From Paenibacillus lutimineralis (GTDB taxonomy: Bacteria > Bacillota > Bacilli > Paenibacillales > Paenibacillaceae), in the NCBI RefSeq assembly GCF_003991425.1, contig NZ_CP034346.1, positions 4,563,501-4,627,500 on the forward strand: DNA of 64,000 bases. Reading direction: 5' to 3'. Shown here one piece after another: positions 57,128 to 63,947 of the stretch (positions are counted from its first letter, which is position 1; each line of letters opens with the position of its first letter). Under the pieces are notes generated by a model that saw only the letters and a program-made list of their open reading frames with translations, was not told the DNA's origin and searched no databases. Made by a program: the position numbers and the translations under genes.

Positions 57128-57844
57128 TTAAATTTCTTCATTTAGTTTTTCTCTTATTCTTGCTAATGCTCTTTTGGCTGCTAATTTCGCATTATGCATT
57201 CCGTTTATGGAAACCTCTATTAACTTTTCTCTAGCTGGAATGTATCTATGAAAACCAACAATCTCACATGCCCTCTCTTGAACATACATATCTTCATCAT
57301 CTAAATATTTTATTAATGAATCAAGATATCTTTTCGGTGTTAATGCCATGATTGAAAAAATATACTGACAACGAATATCATCATTTATTAGTTGGTTAGA
57401 ACTTATCAAATTGTTCAACTCATCAATACAACTTAAGTCTTCATCAATCTCAGTACTACTAATTTCTATTTCTGAGGGATAGTCTTTCTTCAATTCATCC
57501 CAATCAAAATTAGGATGTTGTTCGAGTTTAGTTATAAATGAACTTATACTTCTAAAACCTGGAGATAAATCCGTTTCCTCATGATTAATGTAACTTATCC
57601 TATATTTGCACGCACCTTGAAAATGTAAGCCTATATAGTTCGAATTATCATCTGTCCATAAAGGAATAATATCTTGATAAACCTTAATTTCAGACATGAA
57701 ATCAACTAATTCAATTATTTCATCAAATTCCATTAATCTTAAAAAGTAAATTTGATCCTTCTGTTTCTTACTGTGAGTTTCTAAGTCCTCAACTAATACA
57801 ATAGGTAATGTGATGCTAAGTCTATTAAAAAGATCTATAAACAT
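57128..57844 (-). CDS. HEAT-repeat-containing protein
   Basis: 238 residues. The first 150 (MFIDLFNRLSITLPIVLVED, FLRLMEFDEIIELVDFMSEI, NYIGLHFQGACKYRISYINH) resemble SMI1/KNR4-like or DUF-type globular proteins; the last 90 (YLDSLIKYLDDEDMYVQERA then CEIVGFHRYIPAREKLIEVS and AKLAAKRALARIREKL) are HEAT repeats. Both parts are common in immunity or scaffold proteins. ATG 57844 has AAAGGAG upstream; the longer frame starts inside site 17. Cassette ends match (57094, 57880). Confidence 0.75.
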   Translation of the reverse strand: MFIDLFNRLSITLPIVLVEDLETHSKKQKDQIYFLRLMEFDEIIELVDFMSEIKVYQDIIPLWTDDNSNYIGLHFQGACKYRISYINHEETDLSPGFRSISSFITKLEQHPNFDWDELKKDYPSEIEISSTEIDEDLSCIDELNNLISSNQLINDDIRCQYIFSIMALTPKRYLDSLIKYLDDEDMYVQERACEIVGFHRYIPAREKLIEVSINGMHNAKLAAKRALARIREKLNEEI

Positions 57845-57879
57845 ATTTCCGCTCCTTTGAAAAAATTGATTTTTTCGCA

Positions 57880-58031
57880 TTTCACATAATGTTTTTTTGT
57901 ATTCAAACGCCCCAGCCTTAGATAGCTCTGATCTTAGGCTGGGGCGTTTGTTGTCTGAGCTTCTTCCATGATTATACATCTGACAACCTAAGGGCGATAG
58001 CCCTGCAGCGTGAATACGGTATTATCGGATG
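57880..58031. repeat. attC-like site 17
   Basis: Left core TTTCACATAATGTTTTTTTG then TATTCAAACGCC; type 1 hairpin (ACGCCCCAGCCTTAGATAGC / CTGATCTTAGGCTGGGGCGT); CCATGATTATACATCTG; GGGCGATAGCCC; right arm GCGTGAATACGGTATTATCG then GATG. Its own cores mismatch (CACATAA, TTATCGG) yet each matches the far end of its cassette. Confidence 0.93.
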
Positions 58032-58062
58032 TCCTAGCCATCACAGAAATATCCTACTTGTA

Positions 58063-58596
58063 TTATAATAAGCCTTTTTCTTTTAGTAGTTTTATTTTTT
58101 CATCTGGAATACTTCTCTTTAAGTCACCATTTTCAACATCAATGTCATCCCAGTCAGAATACACAACAAAATCATCTGTGACTGGAGTTATATTATCCCA
58201 ATTTTTATGGTTCAATTGATAAGCTACGTCAAATCTAGTATTTTGGCATAATTCCCACAAATTTCCCCATCTCTCTTCACCATATAAAGATTTAAATTCT
58301 TCTTGTTTTTCACTAAACGAAGGCAATACGCTTTCAAGACCAATTTGGTAACATGCTGGCATCTCACCAGAATTCCAAATGTACCAAAGGATTTGTCCAT
58401 GTCCTTCTTTTAACATCTCGTCACGATACGATTTGATTCCAAGTGTAATGAGTGATAGAACTGGTTCGTCATCTGAACCGTATAGGGAGATATAGCACAC
58501 TTTCTCCGAAGGCTCCAATTTTACTTTTCTTACTGCATTTTGTATTTCACTTAACATAGCAACTTTTAACTCTTCTAAAAGAAGATTATTTTCCAT
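58063..58596 (-). CDS. DUF4303-like protein
   Basis: 177 residues, cytoplasmic. KVCYISLYGSDDEPVLSLIT then LGIKSYRDEM, QILWYIWNSGEMPACYQIGL and FDVAYQLNHKNWDNITPVTD then DFVVYSDWDDIDVE. The pattern (cysteine/aromatic strand, then LWNSGEM) fits DUF4303, a family often beside toxins, and the C-terminal DD/DWxDID is typical. Function unknown, possibly immunity. AAAGGGTG precedes ATG 58596. Cassette ends 58021 and 58635 are complementary. Confidence 0.75.
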   Translation of the reverse strand: MENNLLLEELKVAMLSEIQNAVRKVKLEPSEKVCYISLYGSDDEPVLSLITLGIKSYRDEMLKEGHGQILWYIWNSGEMPACYQIGLESVLPSFSEKQEEFKSLYGEERWGNLWELCQNTRFDVAYQLNHKNWDNITPVTDDFVVYSDWDDIDVENGDLKRSIPDEKIKLLKEKGLL

Positions 58597-58634
58597 TCTT
58601 TTTCACCCTTTGATTTTTATTATCTTTGCTGGGA

Positions 58635-58833
58635 TTTCCGATAACGTTATTGTATTCACGACTGTCCCACCGAATTAAGGCACCGTCAGATGTCGGCCGC
58701 GATGCGATTAGTCAGTGCGGATGTGTCCGGCTGCCTCTGCCTCCCTGCTACTGAAACTGCCTCCCGGTCCCACTTCTAACTCCGGCTGGACCGAGGGCGA
58801 ATGCCCAATGCGTGAATATGGTGTTATAGGATG
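58635..58833. repeat. attC-like site 18 (type 3, long)
   Basis: Left core TTTCCGATAACGTTATTGTA then TTCACGACTGTCCCACCG; GTGCGGATGTGTCCGGCTGC; CTCCGGCTGGACCGAGGGCG; right arm ATGCGTGAATATGGTGTTAT then AGGATG. About 199 bp, among the longest here. Confidence 0.92.
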
Positions 58834-58871
58834 CCAACGCCTTCTCGAGTATGCTAAGCAGCTTACTGTCG

Positions 58872-59456
58872 CTATTTCTTTTTCCAGGTATTCAAATACA
58901 GATTGGTAATTGTAAGCTCTACTTTACCTTTATCTCTAATTGCTTCTTCTGGATTAATGTCGATTGAGAAATTATCTCCCGATTTATAGTTCAACCCTGA
59001 AATCCCAGAAACGGTTCCGTCATATTGATTATTTTTATATTTGGCTATCAACTGAGCAGTCATTTGTGTACTAAATGTCAAATCATTATTTGTTATATGA
59101 TGCACGCCAGAAATCAACGTTGCTCCACTCATTGAATAATCACCAAATGATCTAAAACCAATATTTATACCACCCGCACTAACACTTCCAATATTTATCC
59201 GATCAACTATTATCTTGTGTTTTCCATCATTATAAAGCTCTTTTCCGATATTGCTTTGAATGTCCGCAAGGTCAATTTGGATAGTGTAGCTACCATCAAG
59301 AACATAACCTGCCTTATCACTATACTTTTCTGTATTGTTTGCGATAGCAGATATCCCTTTACTCCACAGTTCCAGCAATCCAGTTCGCCATGTTACAACC
59401 AAAAACAATAGAATTGTTGTGAATATTACTAATGATATCTTTTTAATTTTTTTCAT
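58872..59456 (-). CDS. Membrane-anchored beta-rich protein
   Basis: 194 residues: an N-terminal anchor (KKISLVIFTTILLFLVVTWR) and an extracytoplasmic beta-rich domain: DGSYTIQIDLADIQSNIGKE, KIIVDRINIGSVSAGGINIG, FRSFGDYSMSGATLISGVHH and NNQYDGTVSGISGLNYKSGD. No known family; the repeated polar strands with Gly/Ser turns suggest a beta sandwich. ATG 59456 follows AGGAG by 7 bp. Cassette ends 58823 and 59495 are complementary. Confidence 0.7.
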   Translation of the reverse strand: MKKIKKISLVIFTTILLFLVVTWRTGLLELWSKGISAIANNTEKYSDKAGYVLDGSYTIQIDLADIQSNIGKELYNDGKHKIIVDRINIGSVSAGGINIGFRSFGDYSMSGATLISGVHHITNNDLTFSTQMTAQLIAKYKNNQYDGTVSGISGLNYKSGDNFSIDINPEEAIRDKGKVELTITNLYLNTWKKK

Positions 59457-59494
59457 CTTCAATCTCCTGAAAGTATATAGTTGATTTGCGTTGA

Positions 59495-59648
59495 TTTCCT
59501 ATAACGTTTTTGTATTCACGACGTCCATTTCCCTTAGATAGCTCTTATCTTAGAGAAATAGATGTGTCCGCATTGATATACTTCCTGAATTTACTTCTGC
59601 GGACCGAAGGCCGAATGGCCTGATGCGAGAATACTGTGTTAGACGGAG
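59495..59648. repeat. attC-like site 19
   Basis: Left core TTTCCTATAACGTTTTTGTA then TTCACGACGTCC; stem ATTTCCCTTAGATAGC / CTTATCTTAGAGAAAT; ATGTGTCCGC / CTGCGGACCGAAGG; right arm GATGCGAGAATACTGTGTTA then GACGGAG. A hybrid of type 1 hairpin and type 3 surroundings. Confidence 0.9.
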
Positions 59649-59719
59649 TACCTGACTTCCTAGAAAATACCCTCATCCCATTACTAACATTTCCAATTAC
59701 TGAAATGCCTCTTCGAATC

Positions 59720-59783
59720 TACTTCAAACTCCGGCCGGACCGAGGGGCGTATGCCCCGAAGCGTAAACACATTGTTATCTGAT
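59720..59783. repeat. attC-like site, right half only
   Basis: CTCCGGCCGGACCGAGGGGC, CCCCGAAGCGTAAACACATT then GTTATCTGATG. It follows site 19 after only 70 bp, so the cassette between is almost completely deleted. Confidence 0.78.
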
Positions 59784-59875
59784 GCCATCTGACCTCTATG
59801 AATAATTCACGGCTACTTGAATCTTCTTTCGATTTTATTTCCAATTCCGTCAGGTTTAAACAAGCGCTTCAAAGC

Positions 59876-59974
59876 GAGTGAATCTTCTGTGCTCTTTAAT
59901 CCTTTCCTTATTGCTACAACGTATAGTTCTTCTGTTTTAGCTAGGTGTTGACATACCTGGCTGATACTCCAACT
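59876..59974 (-). pseudogene. DinB gene fragment (copy of part of 50710-51216)
   Basis: About 99 bp nearly identical to 51009-51107 of the DinB gene (encoding SISQVCQHLAKTEELYVVAI then RKGLK). It is joined directly to GGCGGATATTTCCTATAACG, the same bases that stand upstream of the complete DinB gene at 51242. So a second DinB cassette lost both its 3' part and its start, leaving this scar. 59784-59875 has no gene. Confidence 0.85.
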
Positions 59975-59982
59975 GGCGGATA

Positions 59983-60155
59983 TTTCCTATAACGTCTGGG
60001 TGTTCACGAACCCTCGTTAGCTTAAGGGGTGAAGCCCTGTGTCCGACGGAATTAACCAGTGTAGGGTTGTCTGCCTGACTTCACCTTTTCGAAATGCCTC
60101 AGGCAGACCAAGAGGCGCGATAGCGACCCACAGCGTGAATGCAGTGTTACAAGGG
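59983..60155. repeat. attC-like site 20 (type 2)
   Basis: Left core TTTCCTATAACGTCTGGGTG then TTCACGAACCC; GGGTTGTCTGCCTGACTTCA / CCTCAGGCAGACCAAGAGG; right arm CAGCGTGAATGCAGTGTTAC then AAGGGG. L boxes GTGTTCACG / CGTGAATGC vary together with respect to other sites. Confidence 0.9.
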
Positions 60156-60233
60156 GTCAGCGCCTTCTTCGAAACACCTACACATTTCAATATCATATCC
60201 CGGTAGTTAAGTGTTCTTTGTTTACATTACGAG

Positions 60234-60599
60234 TTATTTAATGGAAAGTTCATCAATCGCTTGAATAGATAGTTCCAACGCTTTAATTCTTCTTTCTAAA
60301 AGCCTTCTTTGGGGACTACCAGTCTTTGACTTAGCATAACTATTTCCGATTGATGGAAATAAACCAGTAATAACATTGCGAGCTTCTGCTAAATCTTCCT
60401 GAGTATAGTAATGGGGACTTTGATTCCAAACGTTTTCTAGCATAGCTAGGCCGATGTAAACAGCTTTGAGTCTTTTCTTTACCAGAGTAGTATTTACGCC
60501 ATTATTAGTCATCTGGGATAAGGCATTCTCGAGCTTACTAATTGTTGATTGCAAGGATTTTATTGATTCCAACTTATCTAGATTTGATACCTCTTCCAT
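60234..60599 (-). CDS. Unknown helical protein, copy 2
   Basis: 121 residues from ATG 60599, almost identical to the product of 52183-52548 (differences such as SYVDK/SNLDK, HHYTQ/HYYTQ, SIENS/SIGNS, QRTLL/QRRLL). The upstream leader with AAAGGAC and downstream TTTACATTACGA are also shared, so the whole unit was copied. The first copy ends at the minimal site 10, this one at site 20, so the downstream sites differ. Helical, soluble, unknown function. Confidence 0.75.
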   Translation of the reverse strand: MEEVSNLDKLESIKSLQSTISKLENALSQMTNNGVNTTLVKKRLKAVYIGLAMLENVWNQSPHYYTQEDLAEARNVITGLFPSIGNSYAKSKTGSPQRRLLERRIKALELSIQAIDELSIK

Positions 60600-60699
60600 G
60601 TAAATACTGTCCTTTCTTCGCATCTAATCAAAGTAAATTGCCCGTTATCTTAATAATTTAAGAAGAAATTTGCTTTTGTTTTTTTCGGTTTGCGCTGAT

Positions 60700-60879
60700 T
60701 TTCATATAACGTTCTTTTATCTACGAACCGAAGGGCGGCCGCAATGCGGTTAGGTGGTGCGGATGTGTCAGGCTGATTTCACTTCCTTACTGCTGCAAAT
60801 TGCATCTCTGAATCCACATCTAACTTCGGCCGGACCGAGGGCAGAACGTCCCGAAGCGTGAACATGTTGTTAGGCGATG
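60700..60879. repeat. attC-like site 21 (type 3)
   Basis: Left core TTTCATATAACGTTCTTTTA then TCTACGAACCGAAGG; GTGCGGATGTGTCAGGCTGA; CTTCGGCCGGACCGAGGGCA; right arm GAAGCGTGAACATGTTGTTA then GGCGATG. The left arm is shared with site 10, the right one is not: the L boxes no longer pair well, as if two sites were joined. Confidence 0.88.
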
Positions 60880-60895
60880 CCAGCTTGAGATACAT

Positions 60896-61381
60896 TCAAA
60901 TTAATTCTCTTTCCATTTCTATTGAGACTATTTTCTTATTATCTTGATTCATTATTATTTTATATCCACACGGCGTAAAACCCTGATTACAATAAAAAAT
61001 AAGAGCTCTGGTATTAATGTTATGGCAAAATAATTTCATCTTTTTAATACCATGTTCATTTCTAGCCTTATCCATCATTATGTTAATTAAATATTCAGAC
61101 ACACCTTTGCCTCTATAGTCAGGACTAACTATTACATTACCTAACCAACAAATAGAATCTTCATGATTCAAATCATATAAATTTGCATATGCAATAGCTA
61201 ATTGGGTGTTAGTATCAGTAATTACTGTGGGACTAAATCTATTTTCTAGGATCTTAATAATTTGATCAGGTGTTAATGGATATTCAAATCGAGGACTTAT
61301 AAAAAATAATTCTTCTATATTTAACGGAAGTAAAGAGATGATTTCTAAATCTTCTTTCAATAGATTTCTATGAAATATCAT
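60896..61381 (-). CDS. GNAT family N-acetyltransferase
   Basis: 161 residues. ICWLGNVIVSPDYRGKGVSE then YLINIMM holds the acetyl-CoA loop RGKGVS; MKLFCHNINTRALIFYCNQG FTPCGYKI is the C-terminal half. The N-terminal LPLNIEELFFISPRFEYPLT then PDQIIKILE is the hallmark of a Firmicute GNAT subfamily (EELFFMxPxAxxPLTxEQ) whose substrate is unknown. GGGGGGAAAACC precedes ATG 61381. Cassette ends 60869 and 61407 match with one mismatch. Confidence 0.9.
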   Translation of the reverse strand: MIFHRNLLKEDLEIISLLPLNIEELFFISPRFEYPLTPDQIIKILENRFSPTVITDTNTQLAIAYANLYDLNHEDSICWLGNVIVSPDYRGKGVSEYLINIMMDKARNEHGIKKMKLFCHNINTRALIFYCNQGFTPCGYKIIMNQDNKKIVSIEMERELI

Positions 61382-61406
61382 GGTTTTCCCCCCTCGCTCC
61401 AGCTGG

Positions 61407-61560
61407 TTTCCCCTAACGTTCTTGTATTCACGAAACGACCCAACCTAGATAACTCCTATCTTAGGTTCGGTCGTTTGTTGTCTGAGCTTCTTTCTTGATT
61501 ATACATCTGGACAACCAAAGGGGCATAAGCCCCGTAGCGTGAATATGGTGTTAGATGATG
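61407..61560. repeat. attC-like site 22
   Basis: Left core TTTCCCCTAACGTTCTTGTA then TTCACG; type 1 hairpin (ACGACCCAACCTAGATAAC / CCTATCTTAGGTTCGGTCGT); TTGATTATACATCTGG; right arm TAGCGTGAATATGGTGTTAG then ATGATG. Confidence 0.92.
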
Positions 61561-61740
61561 TCACATGCCTTCTTGAATAATCAATATACTTGCCATTCAT
61601 TTGATTTCAATCCATATATCAACCTATCGTGATATTTGCCATTTAAATATTCATAAACGTCTGAATCCACTTCTTAGAAAATCCTTCTTGGCCGACCGAG
61701 GAGCGTCAGCGTCGATGTCGAAATACATTGTTATATGATG
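61561..61740. other. Gene-less cassette, second copy, with truncated attC
   Basis: No gene. 61561-61655 is a near copy of 48122-48215. Then comes a right half of a site: TTCTTGGCCGACCGAGGAGC, GATGTCGAAATACATTGTTA then TATGATG (61730-61740). The left arm is missing, in the same place as in the first copy. Confidence 0.72.
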
Positions 61741-61762
61741 TACCATCCATCCTTGAAGATAC

Positions 61763-62800
61763 TTACAACACTCCCTTATTTAGATTTAATATATTTATTA
61801 ATATGTTTTCAATTTCTTTAGCATCATCAGGATGAAACATATGGGATGACTTTTCCATCCATATGAATTGTTTTCCAGCAGGTGCTACTAGCAAATTGTA
61901 GTATTTGTCCGTTAGTTGTCCATAGACATGAATATCTTTTCTTCCGTGAATAAAAACGACAGGAATATCAATCTTTTCAATCGTTTTATTAAAATCTATC
62001 TCCGCAAAATCCTCGATTATTCTTTGTGTATAACTCCTTTGAAATCCTCTAATTGTGTTAAGTATGTCTTTTATTGAGTAGTCAGGTGACCTTAACAAAA
62101 GATCTACTGCAAGTTTCATTCCCGGGTGCTTCACATTATGATCTGAGTAGACCATTGAATTATATCTACCCATCCACTTTCTTAACGTGCCCCATTGCTT
62201 CACGCTTTTTATATACGGTGGGTATCCACAATTCATTAATTCATCTATTGCTTTCTGATTATTTTTGTCTTTTGCTTTATTCAATGTCCATTGTAAACAT
62301 AGAGCGTCATTATCCGCCCAGTTTATGATTTGAGAAATTCCAATATAAGCACGATAATCTTCAGGGTTCTCGTAAGCTAATCGCAATCCCAGTATAGTTC
62401 CCCATGAATAGCCCGCAATATATATTTTATTTTTATTAAATTCTTTCTTTAAGTACCTAACTACTTCCTTAGAATCCAATATGTATTGATCAACACGGAA
62501 TGAATCCTTGGATGTATTGCTATTAAATGTTTTTCCTGATCCCCTCTGATCCCAAAAAACTACTGTGTAATGTTTGACCAATTCTTTAGTTGTTGTTGCC
62601 ACAACGTAGTCCCTTGAGCGACTCGATACACCAGGTATAGGTAACCCAGGACCTCCATGTAAAATAAGTAATACTGGATTATTAATATCTTCAGTTTGGA
62701 TTAATAGATACTGGTCAATTCCACCTATTTCCACTTTCTCTACTTTACTTATCCCTGTCTCTGATATAATAAAATCTTTCTTGGGAAATAGAACTGCCAC
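61763..62800 (-). CDS. Alpha/beta hydrolase (proline iminopeptidase-like)
   Basis: 345 residues. VLLILHGGPGLPIPGVSSRS is the HGGPG oxyanion motif of the S33 family; VVFWDQRGSGKTF the DQRGxG block; YIAGYSWGTILGLRLAYENP has the nucleophile (GYSWG); VVFIHGRKDIHVYG the Asp and EKSSHMFHPDDAKEIENILI the His. Such enzymes cleave N-terminal prolines or related amides in the cytoplasm. It begins at GTG 62800, after GGAGGAGATATAAT. It is the largest single gene in the cassette array. Confidence 0.9.
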   Translation of the reverse strand: MAVLFPKKDFIISETGISKVEKVEIGGIDQYLLIQTEDINNPVLLILHGGPGLPIPGVSSRSRDYVVATTTKELVKHYTVVFWDQRGSGKTFNSNTSKDSFRVDQYILDSKEVVRYLKKEFNKNKIYIAGYSWGTILGLRLAYENPEDYRAYIGISQIINWADNDALCLQWTLNKAKDKNNQKAIDELMNCGYPPYIKSVKQWGTLRKWMGRYNSMVYSDHNVKHPGMKLAVDLLLRSPDYSIKDILNTIRGFQRSYTQRIIEDFAEIDFNKTIEKIDIPVVFIHGRKDIHVYGQLTDKYYNLLVAPAGKQFIWMEKSSHMFHPDDAKEIENILINILNLNKGVL

Positions 62801-62855
62801 ATTATATCTCCTCCTCCTCCACCAATTCTTCTAGTACTTAATAATTTAAATGGTA

Positions 62856-63008
62856 TTTCACATAACGTTCTTGTATTCACGAAACGCCCCAGCCTTAGAT
62901 AGCTCTTATCTTAGGCTGGGGCGTATGTTGTCTGAGCTCCTTCCATGATTATACATCTGACAACGAAAGGGCGATAGCCCTGAAGCGTGAATACGGTGTT
63001 ATGTGAAG
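62856..63008. repeat. attC-like site 23 (type 1 reference copy)
   Basis: Left core TTTCACATAACGTTCTTGTA then TTCACG; hairpin ACGCCCCAGCCTTAGATAGC / CTTATCTTAGGCTGGGGCGT; CCATGATTATACATCTG; GGGCGATAGCCC; right arm GCGTGAATACGGTGTTATGT then GAAG. Arms: core pair CATAAC/GTTATG, unpaired spacer of 6 and 3 bases, 9-bp L pair GTATTCACG/CGTGAATAC. Confidence 0.95.
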
Positions 63009-63029
63009 TAATCGACTCCCTTGAATAAC

Positions 63030-63566
63030 CTACATAATTACTTTCCTTAACGAACAGTCATTAAGTGCCTGATTAATATGTTCTTTGTTCGTGTTCATTT
63101 CTATGCCATCAGCAATACTCTCCATTGGAAAAAATGCAAGTGTGATATCCTCTTCCAAATGGAGTAGAACGGCATAATCAAAATGTACTTGTTCTTCACC
63201 AATCAATTCAGTTTTTTGATAGATCTCAATCTTCTCAAGTCTTAAAGCTTGGGGTAGATGATAAGTAAAATGCGGCCCAGAATAACTTCTTTGTTTAATG
63301 TTATATATAATTCCATCAGGTTTATCGCCACATTCAACGATAAGCTTCCAGTAGTCATTGTATACATCTGTCTCCAACCAAACATTCTTAAATATAAGAA
63401 AAAAATCATTATCGATTGAAATGCTGAAACTATAATAAGAACCAATGTATGTAGAATTATAGCGATTCTCGGCTCCAGGTGAATTTACAAATTGTATCTG
63501 TTTTCCTATGCAGTTTCTTAGAATTTCAATCTGTTGCTCTTCTAGCTGAGCAGAGTATTGTTTCAT
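63030..63566 (-). CDS. Hypothetical protein
   Basis: 178 residues, soluble: MKQYSAQLEEQQIEILRNCI, GKQIQFVNSPGAENRYNSTY, IGSYYSFSISIDNDFFLIFK then NVWLETDVYNDYWKLIVECG, and VHFDYAVLLHLEEDITLAFF then PMESIADGIEM. A beta-rich fold likely; no family recognised. ATG 63566 follows GAGGAG; the longer frame would begin inside it. The gene begins only about 30 bp from the cassette core, so no own promoter fits. Cassette ends 62998 and 63594 are complementary. Confidence 0.7.
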   Translation of the reverse strand: MKQYSAQLEEQQIEILRNCIGKQIQFVNSPGAENRYNSTYIGSYYSFSISIDNDFFLIFKNVWLETDVYNDYWKLIVECGDKPDGIIYNIKQRSYSGPHFTYHLPQALRLEKIEIYQKTELIGEEQVHFDYAVLLHLEEDITLAFFPMESIADGIEMNTNKEHINQALNDCSLRKVIM

Positions 63567-63593
63567 TATTGCTCCTCTTCGCATTCTCGATTA

Positions 63594-63780
63594 TTTCACA
63601 TAACGTTCATGTGGGTTCCCGAACCCTCACACCTTAAGCCGCGATGCGGTTAGGCGGTGCAGGGTTGTCCGGCTGATTATGCTTCCTGCAAACTGAATTA
63701 TCTCCGTTGTGATTTCGCTGCTTCTGCTTCGGACGGACCAAGGGGCGATAGCCGCAGCGGGAAAACGGTGTTATATGTTG
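63594..63780. repeat. attC-like site 24 (rightmost)
   Basis: Left core TTTCACATAACGTTCATGTG then GGTTCCCGAACCC; GGTGCAGGGTTGTCCGGCTG; TTCGGACGGACCAAGGGGCG; right arm GCAGCGGGAAAACGGTGTTA then TATGTTG. L boxes GGGTTCCCG / CGGGAAAAC pair partly and differ from all others, a clear change on both sides. Confidence 0.9.
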
Positions 63781-63947
63781 TTGACGCCTGCTATGAAATA
63801 CTTTTAAATGTCCATGCTTTTATTTTCTTTCACCACCCGTGAGGATTTACGCCCTTACTCAATTACCATGATTATACCTCCATTTCATAATTATGTAATC
63901 TTATTCCTTCCCATTCTCCTATATCCCTTCCAACCATTCACCTACGC

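Noticed and set aside
57128..57979. Longer HEAT protein starting at 57979
   Set aside because: The extra 45 codons are the translated type 1 attC-like site; AAAGGAG and the family-like start are at 57844.
36269..63780. Palindromes as MITEs or insertion-sequence ends
   Set aside because: They always bound single genes in one orientation, lack constant target-site duplications, vary in sequence while keeping paired arms, and their cores match across the gene unit rather than within the element.
36269..63780. CRISPR array
   Set aside because: Repeats are long, imperfect and spaced by 100-1900 bp with genes between; no cas genes and no uniform spacers.
36269..63780. Sites as ordinary Rho-independent terminators only
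   Set aside because: The inner hairpin could terminate, but terminators do not need the distant AAC/GTT cores and covarying L boxes, and type 2, type 3 and the minimal site lack a terminator-like T run.
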